Positions 43,223-52,492 of a stretch of 64,000 bases of DNA are shown piece after piece (within the stretch, counting starts at the first letter, position 1; the number at the start of each line of letters is the position of its first letter). Origin of the DNA: an uncultured Lachnospiraceae bacterium (GTDB taxonomy: Bacteria > Bacillota > Clostridia > Lachnospirales > Lachnospiraceae); the NCBI GenBank assembly GCA_910586125.1, contig CAJUHP010000006.1, positions 1 through 64,000 on the forward strand, written 5' to 3'. Both the position numbers and the translations under genes were made by a program. Below the pieces are notes generated by a model, which was not told the DNA's origin, did not search any database, and saw only the letters and a list, made by a program, of their open reading frames with translations.

Positions 43223-43251
43223 ATTATAGGCACAAGGAAAGAATTTGTCAA
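43223..43251 (-). promoter_or_regulatory. Promoter of the T-box leader
   Basis: On the minus strand TTGACA (43251-43246), 17 bases, TATAAT (43228-43223): a consensus promoter. Confidence 0.9.
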
Positions 43252-43356
43252 GCGCTTTTTGCCGGGCAGAATACGCACGCCCTTGGGTTGGACAGGCGGC
43301 TGCTCTTGCAGCGGCGTCTATCGGATGGCTGAGGCATCATAAGAATGATCCACGGC

Positions 43357-45369
43357 TCAGAAAATCCGGCTTCCCACCTGAAAGACAATCGCCGCCGCCG
43401 CCCAGGCCAGCGCCACCTGAAATGCCACCATCTCAAGCGTCCATCTCCAGGAATGCGTCTCCCTGCGTATCGCTGCCACCGCCGCCATACAAGGACTGTA
43501 CAGCAGGCAAAAGACCATCAGCGCATAGGCGTTGACCGGGCCAAAACCATTGGCGGCCAATATTTCGGACAACTGGCGCATGCCTGCCTCCGAATTGATA
43601 TTGCCGACGGCAAAGAGCACGGAGAAGCTGGAGACCACCACTTCCTTGGCGGACAAACCGCTGATTAACGCCACCGCGATCTGCCACATCCCCAGACCGG
43701 CAGGAATCAGAAACGGAACCAAAAAGCGTCCGACTCCGGCGCCGAAGCTGTCCGCGATATCCGAAACGATTCCGCCCGGACCGTAATTGAGCAGAAACCA
43801 GAGGAGAATCGAGGCTATAAAAATGGTGGTTCCGGCTTTCGTCAGATAGTCTTTCACCTTCTCCCACACATAGATGGCAATGGTTCGGGCGTTGGGCGTC
43901 TTATATTCAGGCAGTTCGATCAAAAGCGCATGTTCTTCTCTCGAAGGAAACAGCCTGTTTCCCGCCAAAGCTACGCCAATCGCCACAACAACGCCCAGCA
44001 GATACAGCGAATATGCCGTCAGCATCGCACAATCCGGAAAGAACATCCCCGCAAACAGGACATAGATCGGCAGTCTGGCGGAACAGGACATAAACGGCGT
44101 GATCAGGATGGTTCTGCGCCGGTCCCGCTCGCTCTCAAGAGCGCGGGTTGCCATCACAGCCGGGACCGTACAGCCGAACCCAAGAACCATCGGCAGAAAC
44201 GCTTTTCCGGACAGCCCCACCATTCCCATGACCGAGTCCATCACATAGGCCACGCGGGCCATATAGCCCGAATCCTCCAAAAAGGCCAGCGCCAGAAACA
44301 GAATAAAGATATTCGGCAGAAAAGTCAGAATTCCGCCGACCCCGGCGATGATCCCGTCCACAACCAGGGACACGAGCCAATCCGCCGTTTTGACCGCCGA
44401 TAAAAACGACCCGACGGAAGAGGAAAAATAATCCAGCCCCGTCTCAAAATAGCCCTTCAAGAAGTCTCCCACCGTAAAGGTAAGGCCGAAGACAGCCGCC
44501 ATAATCAGCAAAAACAGAGGAATCCCCCAGACTCTGTGAGTCAGAACCGCATCAATCTTTTCGGTAAACGCCGCTTTTTCCTCTTTGTGGAACAGACATT
44601 CCTCCACCAGCTCTTCTATGTAGTCATATTTTCCGTTTATGATATCATTTTCGTAGGAGCGGTCCAGAATCTCCGGCGCCTGCACCGGCCAATGTCTGCG
44701 GATCTCCTCGTCGTCTTCCAGCAATTTGATCGCCAGCCAGCGGTCATTTTCCATGCGGGAACCAACGCTTTTGCATTGTTCCCGCAGCATCTGCTGCAGC
44801 TTTGTGATCTTGGCCTCCAGACCTCTTTTATAGGTGACAACCTTTTCATTGGGGCCTTCCTCATAGTGATGAACTACCGCGTGCAAAAGTACGTCCAGAC
44901 CCGTTCTCCGCCTGGCCGACACCGGCACCACCGGGATCTCTCCCAGCATCTCCGGCAGACGGTGCATGTCGATCTCCATCCCCCGCTCCTCCACGATATC
45001 CATCATATTCAGAGCCAGAACCACCGGTTTTTGCAGCTCCAAAAGCTGCATGGTCAGATAGAGGTTTCTCTCCAGGGAGGAGGCGTCCACCACGTTGACG
45101 ATGACGTCGATCCCCTCCTCCAAAATACATTTGCGGGAGACCCGTTCCTCTATGGAATAACAGGTCAAGCTGTAGATTCCCGGCAGATCAATCAGACGCA
45201 GCTTCTGCCCCTTGTATTCCGCCTCCCCCTCCACCCGCTCCACCGTAACGCCAGGCCAGTTGGCTACCTTCAGGCTCGCGCCGGTAAATGCGTTAAACAG
45301 TGTAGTCTTGCCGCAGTTGGGATTGCCCACAAAGCCCACCGTCAATGTCTGTTTGCTGGATGTTTTCAT
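43357..45369 (-). CDS. feoB: Ferrous iron transporter FeoB
   Basis: A 670-residue Fe(II) transporter. The N-terminal G domain has GNPNCGKTTLFNA (G1, near residue 14), WPGVTVE (G2), DLPGIYSL (G3) and LNMMD (G4); a GDI helix bundle (about 170-270) precedes eight to ten TM helices with the two Gate motifs (LPMVLGFGCTVPA; the second half appears as SCSARLPIYVLFA). It is somewhat shorter than E. coli FeoB (773) and lacks a FeoC-like tail. ATG at 45369 overlaps feoA by 4 bases; long upstream reading rejected. Confidence 0.96.
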   Translation of the reverse strand: MKTSSKQTLTVGFVGNPNCGKTTLFNAFTGASLKVANWPGVTVERVEGEAEYKGQKLRLIDLPGIYSLTCYSIEERVSRKCILEEGIDVIVNVVDASSLERNLYLTMQLLELQKPVVLALNMMDIVEERGMEIDMHRLPEMLGEIPVVPVSARRRTGLDVLLHAVVHHYEEGPNEKVVTYKRGLEAKITKLQQMLREQCKSVGSRMENDRWLAIKLLEDDEEIRRHWPVQAPEILDRSYENDIINGKYDYIEELVEECLFHKEEKAAFTEKIDAVLTHRVWGIPLFLLIMAAVFGLTFTVGDFLKGYFETGLDYFSSSVGSFLSAVKTADWLVSLVVDGIIAGVGGILTFLPNIFILFLALAFLEDSGYMARVAYVMDSVMGMVGLSGKAFLPMVLGFGCTVPAVMATRALESERDRRRTILITPFMSCSARLPIYVLFAGMFFPDCAMLTAYSLYLLGVVVAIGVALAGNRLFPSREEHALLIELPEYKTPNARTIAIYVWEKVKDYLTKAGTTIFIASILLWFLLNYGPGGIVSDIADSFGAGVGRFLVPFLIPAGLGMWQIAVALISGLSAKEVVVSSFSVLFAVGNINSEAGMRQLSEILAANGFGPVNAYALMVFCLLYSPCMAAVAAIRRETHSWRWTLEMVAFQVALAWAAAAIVFQVGSRIF

Positions 45370-45593
45370 ACAGCCGCCTCCTTCACCTGAATCCCCTCCG
45401 CAATCCGGCGGCCGACGGCCAGACGTGTTCCCCTCACTTTGATGATCATACAGCCGCCTCTTTTTCTGTTCAGCACGGTGATCTTCGTCTGTCCGGTCAG
45501 CCCCAGCGCTTCCAGCCGGCGCGTCACCGCATCCATAATGTCGATCGTTTTCACCTCGTAGATCCGACCGATTTCTCCCTCGCTCAATTTCAT
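45366..45593 (-). CDS. feoA: FeoA-family protein
   Basis: A 75-residue SH3-like protein that works with FeoB. Pattern: MKLSEGEIGRIYEVKTI, LEALGLTGQTKITVLNRKRGGCMIIKVRGTRLAVG (partly cited), typical of FeoA. ATG at 45593 is preceded by GGGAGGGAGAG and overlaps feoB at its end. It is the first gene after a promoter with an iron-box-like dyad. Confidence 0.95.
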   Translation of the reverse strand: MKLSEGEIGRIYEVKTIDIMDAVTRRLEALGLTGQTKITVLNRKRGGCMIIKVRGTRLAVGRRIAEGIQVKEAAV

Positions 45594-45676
45594 TCTCTCT
45601 CCCTCCCTTGGGTGTGTCTGCATGTTCAAACCTGCCCCGATCCGGACTCCGCATGCGGTCCGAAACATTTTCTTGG

Positions 45677-45729
45677 TTAGTGTATCCTTACTACAGATTA
45701 TTGTAATATCCTGGCAGGGGAAATGTCAA
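45677..45729 (-). promoter_or_regulatory. feoAB promoter with iron-box-like dyad
   Basis: On the minus strand TTGACA (45729-45724), 18 bases, TACAAT (45705-45700). A dyad-like element TTAGTGTATCCTTACTA (45677-45693) covers the start site; 11 of 16 bases fit the IdeR/DtxR consensus TTAGGTTAGCCTAACC. A DtxR-family iron repressor is the likely ligand. Confidence 0.6.
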
Positions 45730-45896
45730 GAAGAAATTGCAGGCAGCCATGCGAATTGCCTTTCCCTTTCGCGTCCTATTCTATTTTAGACCGTACATCC
45801 TATTTTCAGAAAAAAGATAAAAGAACACGATTGTAAGATTAAAACAAAAGGCACCGGGAGACAATAGGCTTCAGAAAAAAGTTTGCAGGAGCCTGC

Positions 45897-47183
45897 ATGA
45901 GTATTCATAAACAAATCTCCTCCACAAAAAGACGTTATCTCTGCATTGATCTGAAATCCTTCTACGCCTCCGTGGAATGCGTAGAGCGGGGACTTGATCC
46001 CATGACCACAAATCTGGTGGTAGCCGACCCAGAACGCAAGTCCGGCACCATCTGCCTGGCCGTATCGCCCTCGCTGCGTAAACTGGGCGTGAAAAACCGC
46101 TGCCGCGTCTTTGAAATCCCGCCCCATCTGTCCTATATCCAGGCGCCGCCCCGTATGCAGTTGTATATCCGATACTCCGCGGACGTTTACTCAATCTATC
46201 TGAAATACGTGGCAAAGGAAGATATTCACGTCTATTCCATCGACGAAGCATTTTTGGATATTACGGATTATCTAAACGCATACGGACTTTCTCCCAGGGA
46301 ACTGGCCCGCCGGATTATGGAGGATATCGTCTCTTCATTGGGCATCGCGGCCGCCTGCGGAGCCGGCACCAATCTGTATCTGGCCAAAGTAGCTCTGGAT
46401 CTCTGCGCCAAACATATGCCGGACAGAATCGCCAGCCTGGACGAAGGTCTGTACCGCCAAAGCCTGTGGGAACACCGCCCCATCACCGATTTCTGGCGCA
46501 TCGGCCCCGGCACGGCAAAGCGGCTGGCATCCTACGGCATTTATACTATGGGACAGGCCGCTCACACCAGCGAAGCGCTTCTGTACCGTCTCTTTGGCGT
46601 GGACGCGGAATACCTGATCGATCATGCCTGGGGACGCGAACCTGTCACCATCGCCCAGATCCGTGCCTACCAGCCGTTAAACCGCTCTCTTTCCAGCGGA
46701 CAAGTTCTGATGCGGGATTACAGCTACGAAGAGGGACTTTTGATTCTCAAAGAGATGGCGGACCTGCTCTGCCTGGAACTGACCGAACGCCGCCTAATCA
46801 CAGATTCTCTGTCCCTAAATGTAAGCTATTCCGGCCGCTGTCCGGGTTCCGTTCACAAAAGCGCCGCTATGACGACGGCCACCGATTCCAGCCGTGTTAT
46901 CACCGGATATTTAACCGGGCTGTACTCTAAATATACAGACCGCCTGCGGCCGGTGCGCCGGATTTCCATCTCGTTTCATCATGTGAGAGAGCGCGGGCTG
47001 GAGCAATATGACCTTTTCAACGATCCGGCCATACTGGAACGAGACAGGAAGCTTCAAACCGCTGTACTGGAGATCAAAAAGAAATTCGGAAAAAACGCGG
47101 TTTTGCGCGGAATGGATCTGCTGAGCGCGGCAACTACCCGGCAGCGGAACGAACAGATTGGAGGACACAGAAGTGGAGAATAA
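45897..47183 (+). CDS. Y-family DNA polymerase (UmuC/UvrX type)
   Basis: A 428-residue translesion polymerase. Catalytic acids are in YLCIDLKSFYASVECVERG (Asp and Glu at the start of the first motif) and in VYSIDEAFLDIT; the little-finger domain runs to about residue 360. It is of the Firmicute YqjW/UvrX group, which pairs with a YolD-like protein, here encoded by the overlapping next gene. AGGAG precedes the ATG. Usually induced by DNA damage; I find only a half-site (GAAC, 45832-45835) and no full LexA box upstream. Confidence 0.92.
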   Translation: MSIHKQISSTKRRYLCIDLKSFYASVECVERGLDPMTTNLVVADPERKSGTICLAVSPSLRKLGVKNRCRVFEIPPHLSYIQAPPRMQLYIRYSADVYSIYLKYVAKEDIHVYSIDEAFLDITDYLNAYGLSPRELARRIMEDIVSSLGIAAACGAGTNLYLAKVALDLCAKHMPDRIASLDEGLYRQSLWEHRPITDFWRIGPGTAKRLASYGIYTMGQAAHTSEALLYRLFGVDAEYLIDHAWGREPVTIAQIRAYQPLNRSLSSGQVLMRDYSYEEGLLILKEMADLLCLELTERRLITDSLSLNVSYSGRCPGSVHKSAAMTTATDSSRVITGYLTGLYSKYTDRLRPVRRISISFHHVRERGLEQYDLFNDPAILERDRKLQTAVLEIKKKFGKNAVLRGMDLLSAATTRQRNEQIGGHRSGE

Positions 47184-47496
47184 CCGGGCCAAGATTTTTA
47201 TGCCTTTTGACGCGCTGCCTGGATTTCGGGAGGCGCTGGCCGAGCGGGAACGCATTGCCGTCCCCCGGAGCGAACTCTCTGTCGATGCCCAGGAAGAGCT
47301 GGACCGGAAAATAAAAGAAACCCGCCCCGGCGATCTGGTAACGGTGATCTATTACAGCCGGGACGAGTATGTGAAATTATATGGACTGGTTTCCAAAATA
47401 GACTGTGAGAGGCGTATTCTTCAGGTAGCGGGATGCGAGGTCCCCTTTTCGGATCTGGCCCGCCTTGCGATTTGCTCCGTCACAAAAAACAAATAG
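47173..47496 (+). CDS. YolD-like protein
   Basis: A 107-residue small protein of the YolD-like family (PF08863), generally found next to Y-family polymerases. Pattern: RAKIFMPFDALPGFREALAE, ELDRKIKETRPGDLVTVIYYS and IDCERRILQVAG. Start is GTG at 47173, overlapping the polymerase gene by 11 bases and preceded by GGAGG at 9 bases. Likely acts as a partner or regulator of the polymerase, comparable in position to UmuD. Confidence 0.85.
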   Translation: MENNRAKIFMPFDALPGFREALAERERIAVPRSELSVDAQEELDRKIKETRPGDLVTVIYYSRDEYVKLYGLVSKIDCERRILQVAGCEVPFSDLARLAICSVTKNK

Positions 47497-47516
47497 CAAG
47501 CCCTTTGGAACCGCTT

Positions 47517-48320
47517 TCAAGCCTCTTTTCGGCCGACAAAGAGCAGATGATTGCTCATCCCCAAAAGCTCCGGCTTTTCACAGGCGTAGAAGTGATAGCG
47601 CAGATATTGGCGGTAGCTCTCCTTGCTCATCGCGTTGATCTCCTCTTCCATCAGCTCACTGGCGCCGTCGGAGGCTACTTCATGAAGCAGCGAGACGCCG
47701 TTTTCTCGCAGCATCCCGCGGGCCTGCGCCGCCGTGACAAAGACAAACGGAAAATCATGCAGCCGCAGCGTTTCATGGTCATAGTCGCCGGTTTCAAAAT
47801 AGGAGCCGTCACGGCGCAGCTCTGTCAGAAATACCATGTCGTGGTTGATGAAGGAAAAAAACAGGGTTCCATCCTTTTTGCACACGCGCTTCGCCTCTTC
47901 GATGCAGCGCCGGCGATCCTCTTCGCTGTGCAGATGGTACAGCGGCCCGAAGAGCAGTACGATGTCAAAGCTCTCGTCAGCATAGGCGGACAAATTTATC
48001 GCGTTGCCCTGGCGAAGATCAACCGGCAGACCGCCGGACAATTTTCTGCGAAAGGCCCGGATATTGCTGTCCGAAAGCTCCAGTGCGCTGACTTCATATC
48101 CTTTTTCTGCAAAGTATAGGCTGTATTCGCCCGCGCCCGCGCCGATGTCCAAAAGCTTCATGCCCGGAACCGCGTATTTCTCAATATATTTTACTGTGGT
48201 GAGGAATTCGACGCGAGCCGCTTTGCTGCGATTCAGACGAGTATCTTCATTAAATATCTCATATATCCGCTTTATCTGCTCCGTCTCATCCGATATCGCC
48301 CGCAATTCTTCCAAATTCAT
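47517..48320 (-). CDS. Class I SAM-dependent methyltransferase
   Basis: A 267-residue methyltransferase. SAM-binding motif I LLDIGAGAGEYSLYFAEKGY (about 55-74), acidic loop ALELSDSN, and the post-I LRQGNAINL and motif IV DIVLLFGPLYHL. The family (methyltransf_11/25 type) methylates small molecules; substrate unknown. Convergent with the YolD gene, and upstream of it aspS is transcribed the same way with a 43-base gap. Confidence 0.88.
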   Translation of the reverse strand: MNLEELRAISDETEQIKRIYEIFNEDTRLNRSKAARVEFLTTVKYIEKYAVPGMKLLDIGAGAGEYSLYFAEKGYEVSALELSDSNIRAFRRKLSGGLPVDLRQGNAINLSAYADESFDIVLLFGPLYHLHSEEDRRRCIEEAKRVCKKDGTLFFSFINHDMVFLTELRRDGSYFETGDYDHETLRLHDFPFVFVTAAQARGMLRENGVSLLHEVASDGASELMEEEINAMSKESYRQYLRYHFYACEKPELLGMSNHLLFVGRKEA

Positions 48321-48363
48321 CCGCTACCTCCTCGATTGCTTCGACCAGCTCTCCGCTGATCTC

Positions 48364-50169
48364 CTATTCTTCCTGTGCAGCCGTCTCTGGCTGACTGACA
48401 GTGATGCCCAATTCTTCCAGTTGCTTGGCGTCCACGCCGGCAGGGGCCTCGCACATCAGGCAGGAAGCGTCTTTTACCTTCGGGAACGCGATGACATCCC
48501 GGATACTGTCAGCGCCGGTCATCAGCATCACCACGCGGTCCAGACCAAACGCCAGCCCGGCGTGAGGCGGTACGCCATAGCGGAAAGCATCCAAAAGAAA
48601 GCCGAACTGCTCATGGGCGGACTCCTGTGTAAAGCCCAGCACCTGCAGCATTTTCTCCTGGATATCCGCCTGATGAATCCGGACGCTGCCGCCGCCCAGC
48701 TCCGTGCCGTTCAACACGATATCATAAGCTTTGGCCCGGACTGCGCCGGGATCGTTGTCAATCCGCGGCCAGTCCTCTTCCATGGGCATCGTAAAGGGAT
48801 GATGCTTCGCCATAAAGCGGCCCTCCTCCTCGGAGTACTCAAGCAGCGGGAAGTCTGTCACCCACAAAAAGCGGAAGTCTTCTTTTTTCATGAGGCCAAG
48901 CTGCCTTCCCAGCTCCAAGCGCAGATTGCCCAGCACATCCCAGACAACCGGATTGCGATCCGCGGCAAAAAACAGCAGATCGCCGGGCTTTCCCTCCATA
49001 GCGGCAGCCAGCTCCTGCAGCTCCTCCGGCTTCATAAACTTGGCAAAGGAAGACTTAAAGCTTCCGTCCTCCTGGATTGCCAGGTATGCCAGCCCTTTGG
49101 CACCGAATCCCTTGGCAAACTCCACCAGCGCGTCAATCTTCTTGCGGGGCATTCCTGCCTGGCCGGCGGCGTTGATGCCGCGCACGGAACCGCCTGCGGC
49201 CAAAGCGTTCTGAAAGACAGCAAAGCCGCAGTCTTTCACCACATCGGACACATCCTTCAATTCCATGCCGAAACGCATGTCCGGTTTGTCGGAACCAAAA
49301 CGGTCCATCGCCTCCTGCCAGGTCAGACGAAGCAGAGGAAGCGAGACCTCAATGCCGCAGATTTCCTCAAACAGTTTTTTGACCAGGCGCTCGTTGACTT
49401 CCAGCACATCGTCCACATCCACAAACGACAGTTCCATATCAATCTGGGTAAATTCCGGCTGGCGATCCGCCCGCAGGTCCTCGTCGCGGTAGCAGCGGGC
49501 AAGCTGAAAATACCGGTCATAGCCGGAACACATCAAAAGCTGTTTAAACAACTGGGGCGACTGGGGCAGCGCGTAGAAGCTGCCGGGATGCACCCGGCTG
49601 GGAACCAGATAATCCCTGGCGCCCTCCGGCGTACTCTTGATCATCGTGGGCGTCTCAATCTCCAAGAAGCCTTCTTTGGTCAGAAATTCACGTGTCGCCA
49701 TGGCAACCCGGCTGCGCAGCGCCAGATTCCGCTGCAGATCCGGACGGCGAAGGTCCAGATAGCGGTATTTCAGGCGAAGCTCTTCCTTGGTCCGGCTGCC
49801 TGCCTCAATCGGGAACGGCGGCGTCTCGGATTCCGAAAGGATGCGCAGGCTCTTCGCCCGGATCTCAATGTCCCCTGTCTTCAGATTTTCATTGACCGCC
49901 CCCTGTCGCAACGTCACTTCCCCCTGCACCGCGATGACAAACTCGCTGTGCAGGCCGCCTGCTTTCTCAAAAACCTCTGCTCCGCAGTCGCACTCCTCAA
50001 AAATAATCTGTAAAATCCCGCTCCGATCCCGCAGATCAGTAAAAATAATACCGCCCTTATTCCGGCTTTTCTGCACCCATCCCATGACTGTGACCGTCTG
50101 TCCGAGGTTTTCTCTTGTCACTTCCGTACATCTGTGGCTTCTGTGAAGCCCTCTCATGGATTCCGCCAT
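48364..50169 (-). CDS. aspS: Aspartyl-tRNA synthetase
   Basis: A 601-residue class II synthetase of the bacterial type. The N-terminal OB anticodon domain has VTVMGWVQKSRNKGGIIFTDLRDRSG (cited in part), then catalytic motif 2 (CYRDEDLRADRQPEFTQIDME) and motif 3 (GLAFGLDRVVMLMTG) with the characteristic GAD insertion (about 290-420) of bacterial AspRS. It forms an operon with hisS 88 bases upstream, a common Firmicute arrangement. AAGGTG precedes ATG. Confidence 0.97.
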   Translation of the reverse strand: MAESMRGLHRSHRCTEVTRENLGQTVTVMGWVQKSRNKGGIIFTDLRDRSGILQIIFEECDCGAEVFEKAGGLHSEFVIAVQGEVTLRQGAVNENLKTGDIEIRAKSLRILSESETPPFPIEAGSRTKEELRLKYRYLDLRRPDLQRNLALRSRVAMATREFLTKEGFLEIETPTMIKSTPEGARDYLVPSRVHPGSFYALPQSPQLFKQLLMCSGYDRYFQLARCYRDEDLRADRQPEFTQIDMELSFVDVDDVLEVNERLVKKLFEEICGIEVSLPLLRLTWQEAMDRFGSDKPDMRFGMELKDVSDVVKDCGFAVFQNALAAGGSVRGINAAGQAGMPRKKIDALVEFAKGFGAKGLAYLAIQEDGSFKSSFAKFMKPEELQELAAAMEGKPGDLLFFAADRNPVVWDVLGNLRLELGRQLGLMKKEDFRFLWVTDFPLLEYSEEEGRFMAKHHPFTMPMEEDWPRIDNDPGAVRAKAYDIVLNGTELGGGSVRIHQADIQEKMLQVLGFTQESAHEQFGFLLDAFRYGVPPHAGLAFGLDRVVMLMTGADSIRDVIAFPKVKDASCLMCEAPAGVDAKQLEELGITVSQPETAAQEE

Positions 50170-50257
50170 TTTGGCACCTTCTTTCTTCTATCCGTTTCTC
50201 TTTATAGGGGGACACGGCATTTTGCCGTATCTCTCTGTATTCGGCTGGTATCGCCGG

Positions 50258-51517
50258 TTATTCGCCTCTCTGTTTCCAGAATTCCTTAAATTCTGTATAT
50301 CCTTCTTTTTCTAGCTGCTCCTTCTGAAATTTCTTGTTCTTATTCATCCGGACCACAAAAACCTGCGCCCCCTGTTTTCTCTCCTCGCTGGCTTCTCTCA
50401 GAATCGGGATCAGTTCCTCCCCGCTCATGCCTTTCTCGATCAAAAAGGCTTTCTTCTTTGATGCCGTGGGAACGACAAAGCCCTGATCCATCAAAATTGT
50501 GACGATCCGTTCAAAACCGATAGAAAAGCCGCAGGCGGGCGTCGCCTGTCCCGTAAATTTGCCGATCATCTCATCGTAGCGGCCGCCGCCGGCTACCGAA
50601 CCGCTTAACTCCGGCATTTTCACCTCAAAGATGGAACCGGTGTAATAGGACATCCCCCGCACCAGCGTCGGGTCAAATACCAGATCAAAATGAACAGAGG
50701 CCGAAGCCCGCACGCTGTCCAGAATCAGAGCCATATTTTCAGCCACCCCTTCTGCAAGCGCGTCTCCCAGCTTTTCTTTTAGGGAGGAGAGCCCGTCCTC
50801 CCCTGTCTTTCGTTCTGCAAAAAGATCCAGATACCGTCCGACCACTTCCTCCGAAAAACCGGACTCAATCAATTCTGCGGACACACCGTCTTTCCCGATT
50901 TTATCCATCTTATCCAGTATAATAAACACCGAATCAAAATCTTTTTCCTCAAAACCGCTGTATGCGGCCATGGCCCTCAGCATACGGCGGTCGTTAAAGC
51001 ACACTTGAAAGCCGGTAAAGCCCAGCTTTCCCAGAAGCGTCGTGGTAGCTTGCATCAGCTCGATCTCCGCCAGAGCGGTCGGCTCTCCCAGAATGTCGAT
51101 ATCGCACTGCATAAACTGACGGAAGCGTCCCTTCTGCGGCCGCTCCGCCCGCCAGACCGGCCCCATCTGCAGCGCTTTAAACGGGGAGGGCAGCTCCGCA
51201 CCGTGAGCCGCATAATAGCGCGACAGCGGCACCGTCAGATCATAGCGCATCCCGAAATCCACCACGTCCTCCTCCGCGGCCGCCTCCGCGATCTTCAGCT
51301 TTTCCCCTCTTTTTAACACCTTGAAAATCAGCTTTTCATTCTCTCCGCCCTGCTTCCCGGTCAGATTTCCAATATTTTCCATGCAGGGGGTTTCCATATG
51401 AAAAAAGCCGAAACGGGAATAGGTATCCGTAATCAGATTCCACACATAATCCCGCACCTGCATCTCCGCAGGCAGAATATCCCGCATGCCTGTCACCGGC
51501 TTCTTATTAAACGCCAT
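50258..51517 (-). CDS. hisS: Histidyl-tRNA synthetase
   Basis: A 419-residue class II synthetase. Motif 1 (GFFHMETPCMENI), motif 2 (VWRAERPQKGRFRQFMQCD), HisA-type motif (RGMSYYTGSIFEV) and motif 3 (GFSIGFERIVTIL) are present; the C-terminal 90 residues are the anticodon domain. Preceded by a consensus promoter and a leader of about 90 bases without a T-box, so it is not T-box regulated. Confidence 0.97.
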   Translation of the reverse strand: MAFNKKPVTGMRDILPAEMQVRDYVWNLITDTYSRFGFFHMETPCMENIGNLTGKQGGENEKLIFKVLKRGEKLKIAEAAAEEDVVDFGMRYDLTVPLSRYYAAHGAELPSPFKALQMGPVWRAERPQKGRFRQFMQCDIDILGEPTALAEIELMQATTTLLGKLGFTGFQVCFNDRRMLRAMAAYSGFEEKDFDSVFIILDKMDKIGKDGVSAELIESGFSEEVVGRYLDLFAERKTGEDGLSSLKEKLGDALAEGVAENMALILDSVRASASVHFDLVFDPTLVRGMSYYTGSIFEVKMPELSGSVAGGGRYDEMIGKFTGQATPACGFSIGFERIVTILMDQGFVVPTASKKKAFLIEKGMSGEELIPILREASEERKQGAQVFVVRMNKNKKFQKEQLEKEGYTEFKEFWKQRGE

Positions 51518-51614
51518 GCTTTTTCTCTCCTCTCTCGCCTTCCCGCACGCCCGAAACGCGCTGGCTTTACCCGGTTTTTGGCCGAACCGCCTTCCCGGAT
51601 ATCTATATCAGATT

Positions 51615-51643
51615 ATCATACAGGAATCCCGCGATATTTGCAA
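51615..51643 (-). promoter_or_regulatory. Promoter of hisS-aspS
   Basis: On the minus strand TTGCAA (51643-51638), 17 bases, TATGAT (51620-51615). Confidence 0.75.
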
Positions 51644-51661
51644 GATATAACGAAAAGAAAT

Positions 51662-51691
51662 TTGACAAGAGCACCCGCTGCCCGCTATAAT
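51662..51691 (+). promoter_or_regulatory. Promoter of the small lipoprotein gene
   Basis: TTGACA (51662-51667), 18 bases, TATAAT (51686-51691). The leader to the ATG at 51833 is about 135 bases; I recognise no riboswitch in it. Confidence 0.75.
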
Positions 51692-51832
51692 AAACAGAGG
51701 TACACCCAGGGGGCGTGTGCGATACGATTGTTTAATCCCGGACGACGAAAAACTTCTCTCGGACAGCGCCGCCAAATATTTTAACAAAAAAGAATGTATG
51801 CTTTTAATGTGATACCAAAACAGGGGGGTCTC

Positions 51833-51946
51833 ATGAGAAAATTACAAAAAAACACTGCGCTGGCTCTAATCGCCGCTTTTACTTCGATCTCCATCCTGGC
51901 CTGCTCTTCTGCAGCGTTTCCAGATGTGGATTCCACCGACGACTGA
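51833..51946 (+). CDS. Small putative lipoprotein (37 residues)
   Basis: MRKLQKNTALALIAAFTSIS followed by ILAC-SSA gives a short positively charged signal, a lipobox (Cys24) and only about 14 mature residues ending VDSTDD. GGGGGG precedes the ATG. It has a consensus promoter. The end overlaps the following frame, so it may serve mainly to couple translation, or be a lipopeptide. Confidence 0.5.
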   Translation: MRKLQKNTALALIAAFTSISILACSSAAFPDVDSTDD

Positions 51947-52208
51947 TAATAATGAATTGATTCTTTCCTGTTCCTGCGGATGTGACGAAGGATTACGCAT
52001 AAATATTGATGTCGATACCGATGATGAGAAAGGGATTTATTGTTATCAAACCTATCTCAGTGCAAACTGGTATAAGGAACAGGGTTCCTTCTGGAAAAAG
52101 CTCAAGAAAATCTGGTGCATCATCATCAATAAAGATTATTATTATTCTGAAATCTGTCTTACTAAAAAAGACTGGGAAACCTGCAAAAAGTGGATCGATG
52201 AACATTGA
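51924..52208 (+). CDS. Small Cys-rich hypothetical protein
   Basis: An open frame of 94 codons, real start unclear: ATG 51924 lacks a ribosome binding site and overlaps the lipoprotein gene; TTG 51957 would follow its stop and may be reached by coupling. The sequence has a CSCGCDEG motif, a DTDDEKGIYCYQTYLSANWYKEQ segment and an aromatic/lysine-rich end (NKDYYYSEICLTKKDWE), with amphipathic beta pattern and no TM segment. I know no function. Confidence 0.5.
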   Translation: MWIPPTTDNNELILSCSCGCDEGLRINIDVDTDDEKGIYCYQTYLSANWYKEQGSFWKKLKKIWCIIINKDYYYSEICLTKKDWETCKKWIDEH

Positions 52209-52492
52209 TGGACTTTCCGCTCTTCTCATTATTGCAGTGAGCTGCGCGGCGGGATATGCTAAGTTTTATTATGATAGAGGCTAATCGGTACCTTTTTGGT
52301 TCCTGCCGGTCGGATTGCCGGTTCCTGAATCGCAATGATTCTGACCGCATTTTCCTGTCCTGCCCTCTCTCGCTGAAAATCCGCAGAATTTTTTCAGCCT
52401 CTCTGATTACCGGAGAATAAAATGGTAGTAGTTTACAGCATTTTGTGCTATACTATGCAGAGAAACCTTTTAACAGGCAACAGGAGTCGCAC

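Noticed and set aside
45832..45850. LexA box before the Y-family polymerase
   Set aside because: Only the GAAC half is present; the second half does not match GTTC at the needed spacing.
48004..50013. Plus-strand frame of 669 codons opposite aspS
   Set aside because: Antisense shadow of a conserved synthetase; no start signal and His/Gln-rich nonsense composition.
51518..51614. T-box before hisS
   Set aside because: The leader is about 90 bases and lacks the GGGTGGNACCGCG sequence.
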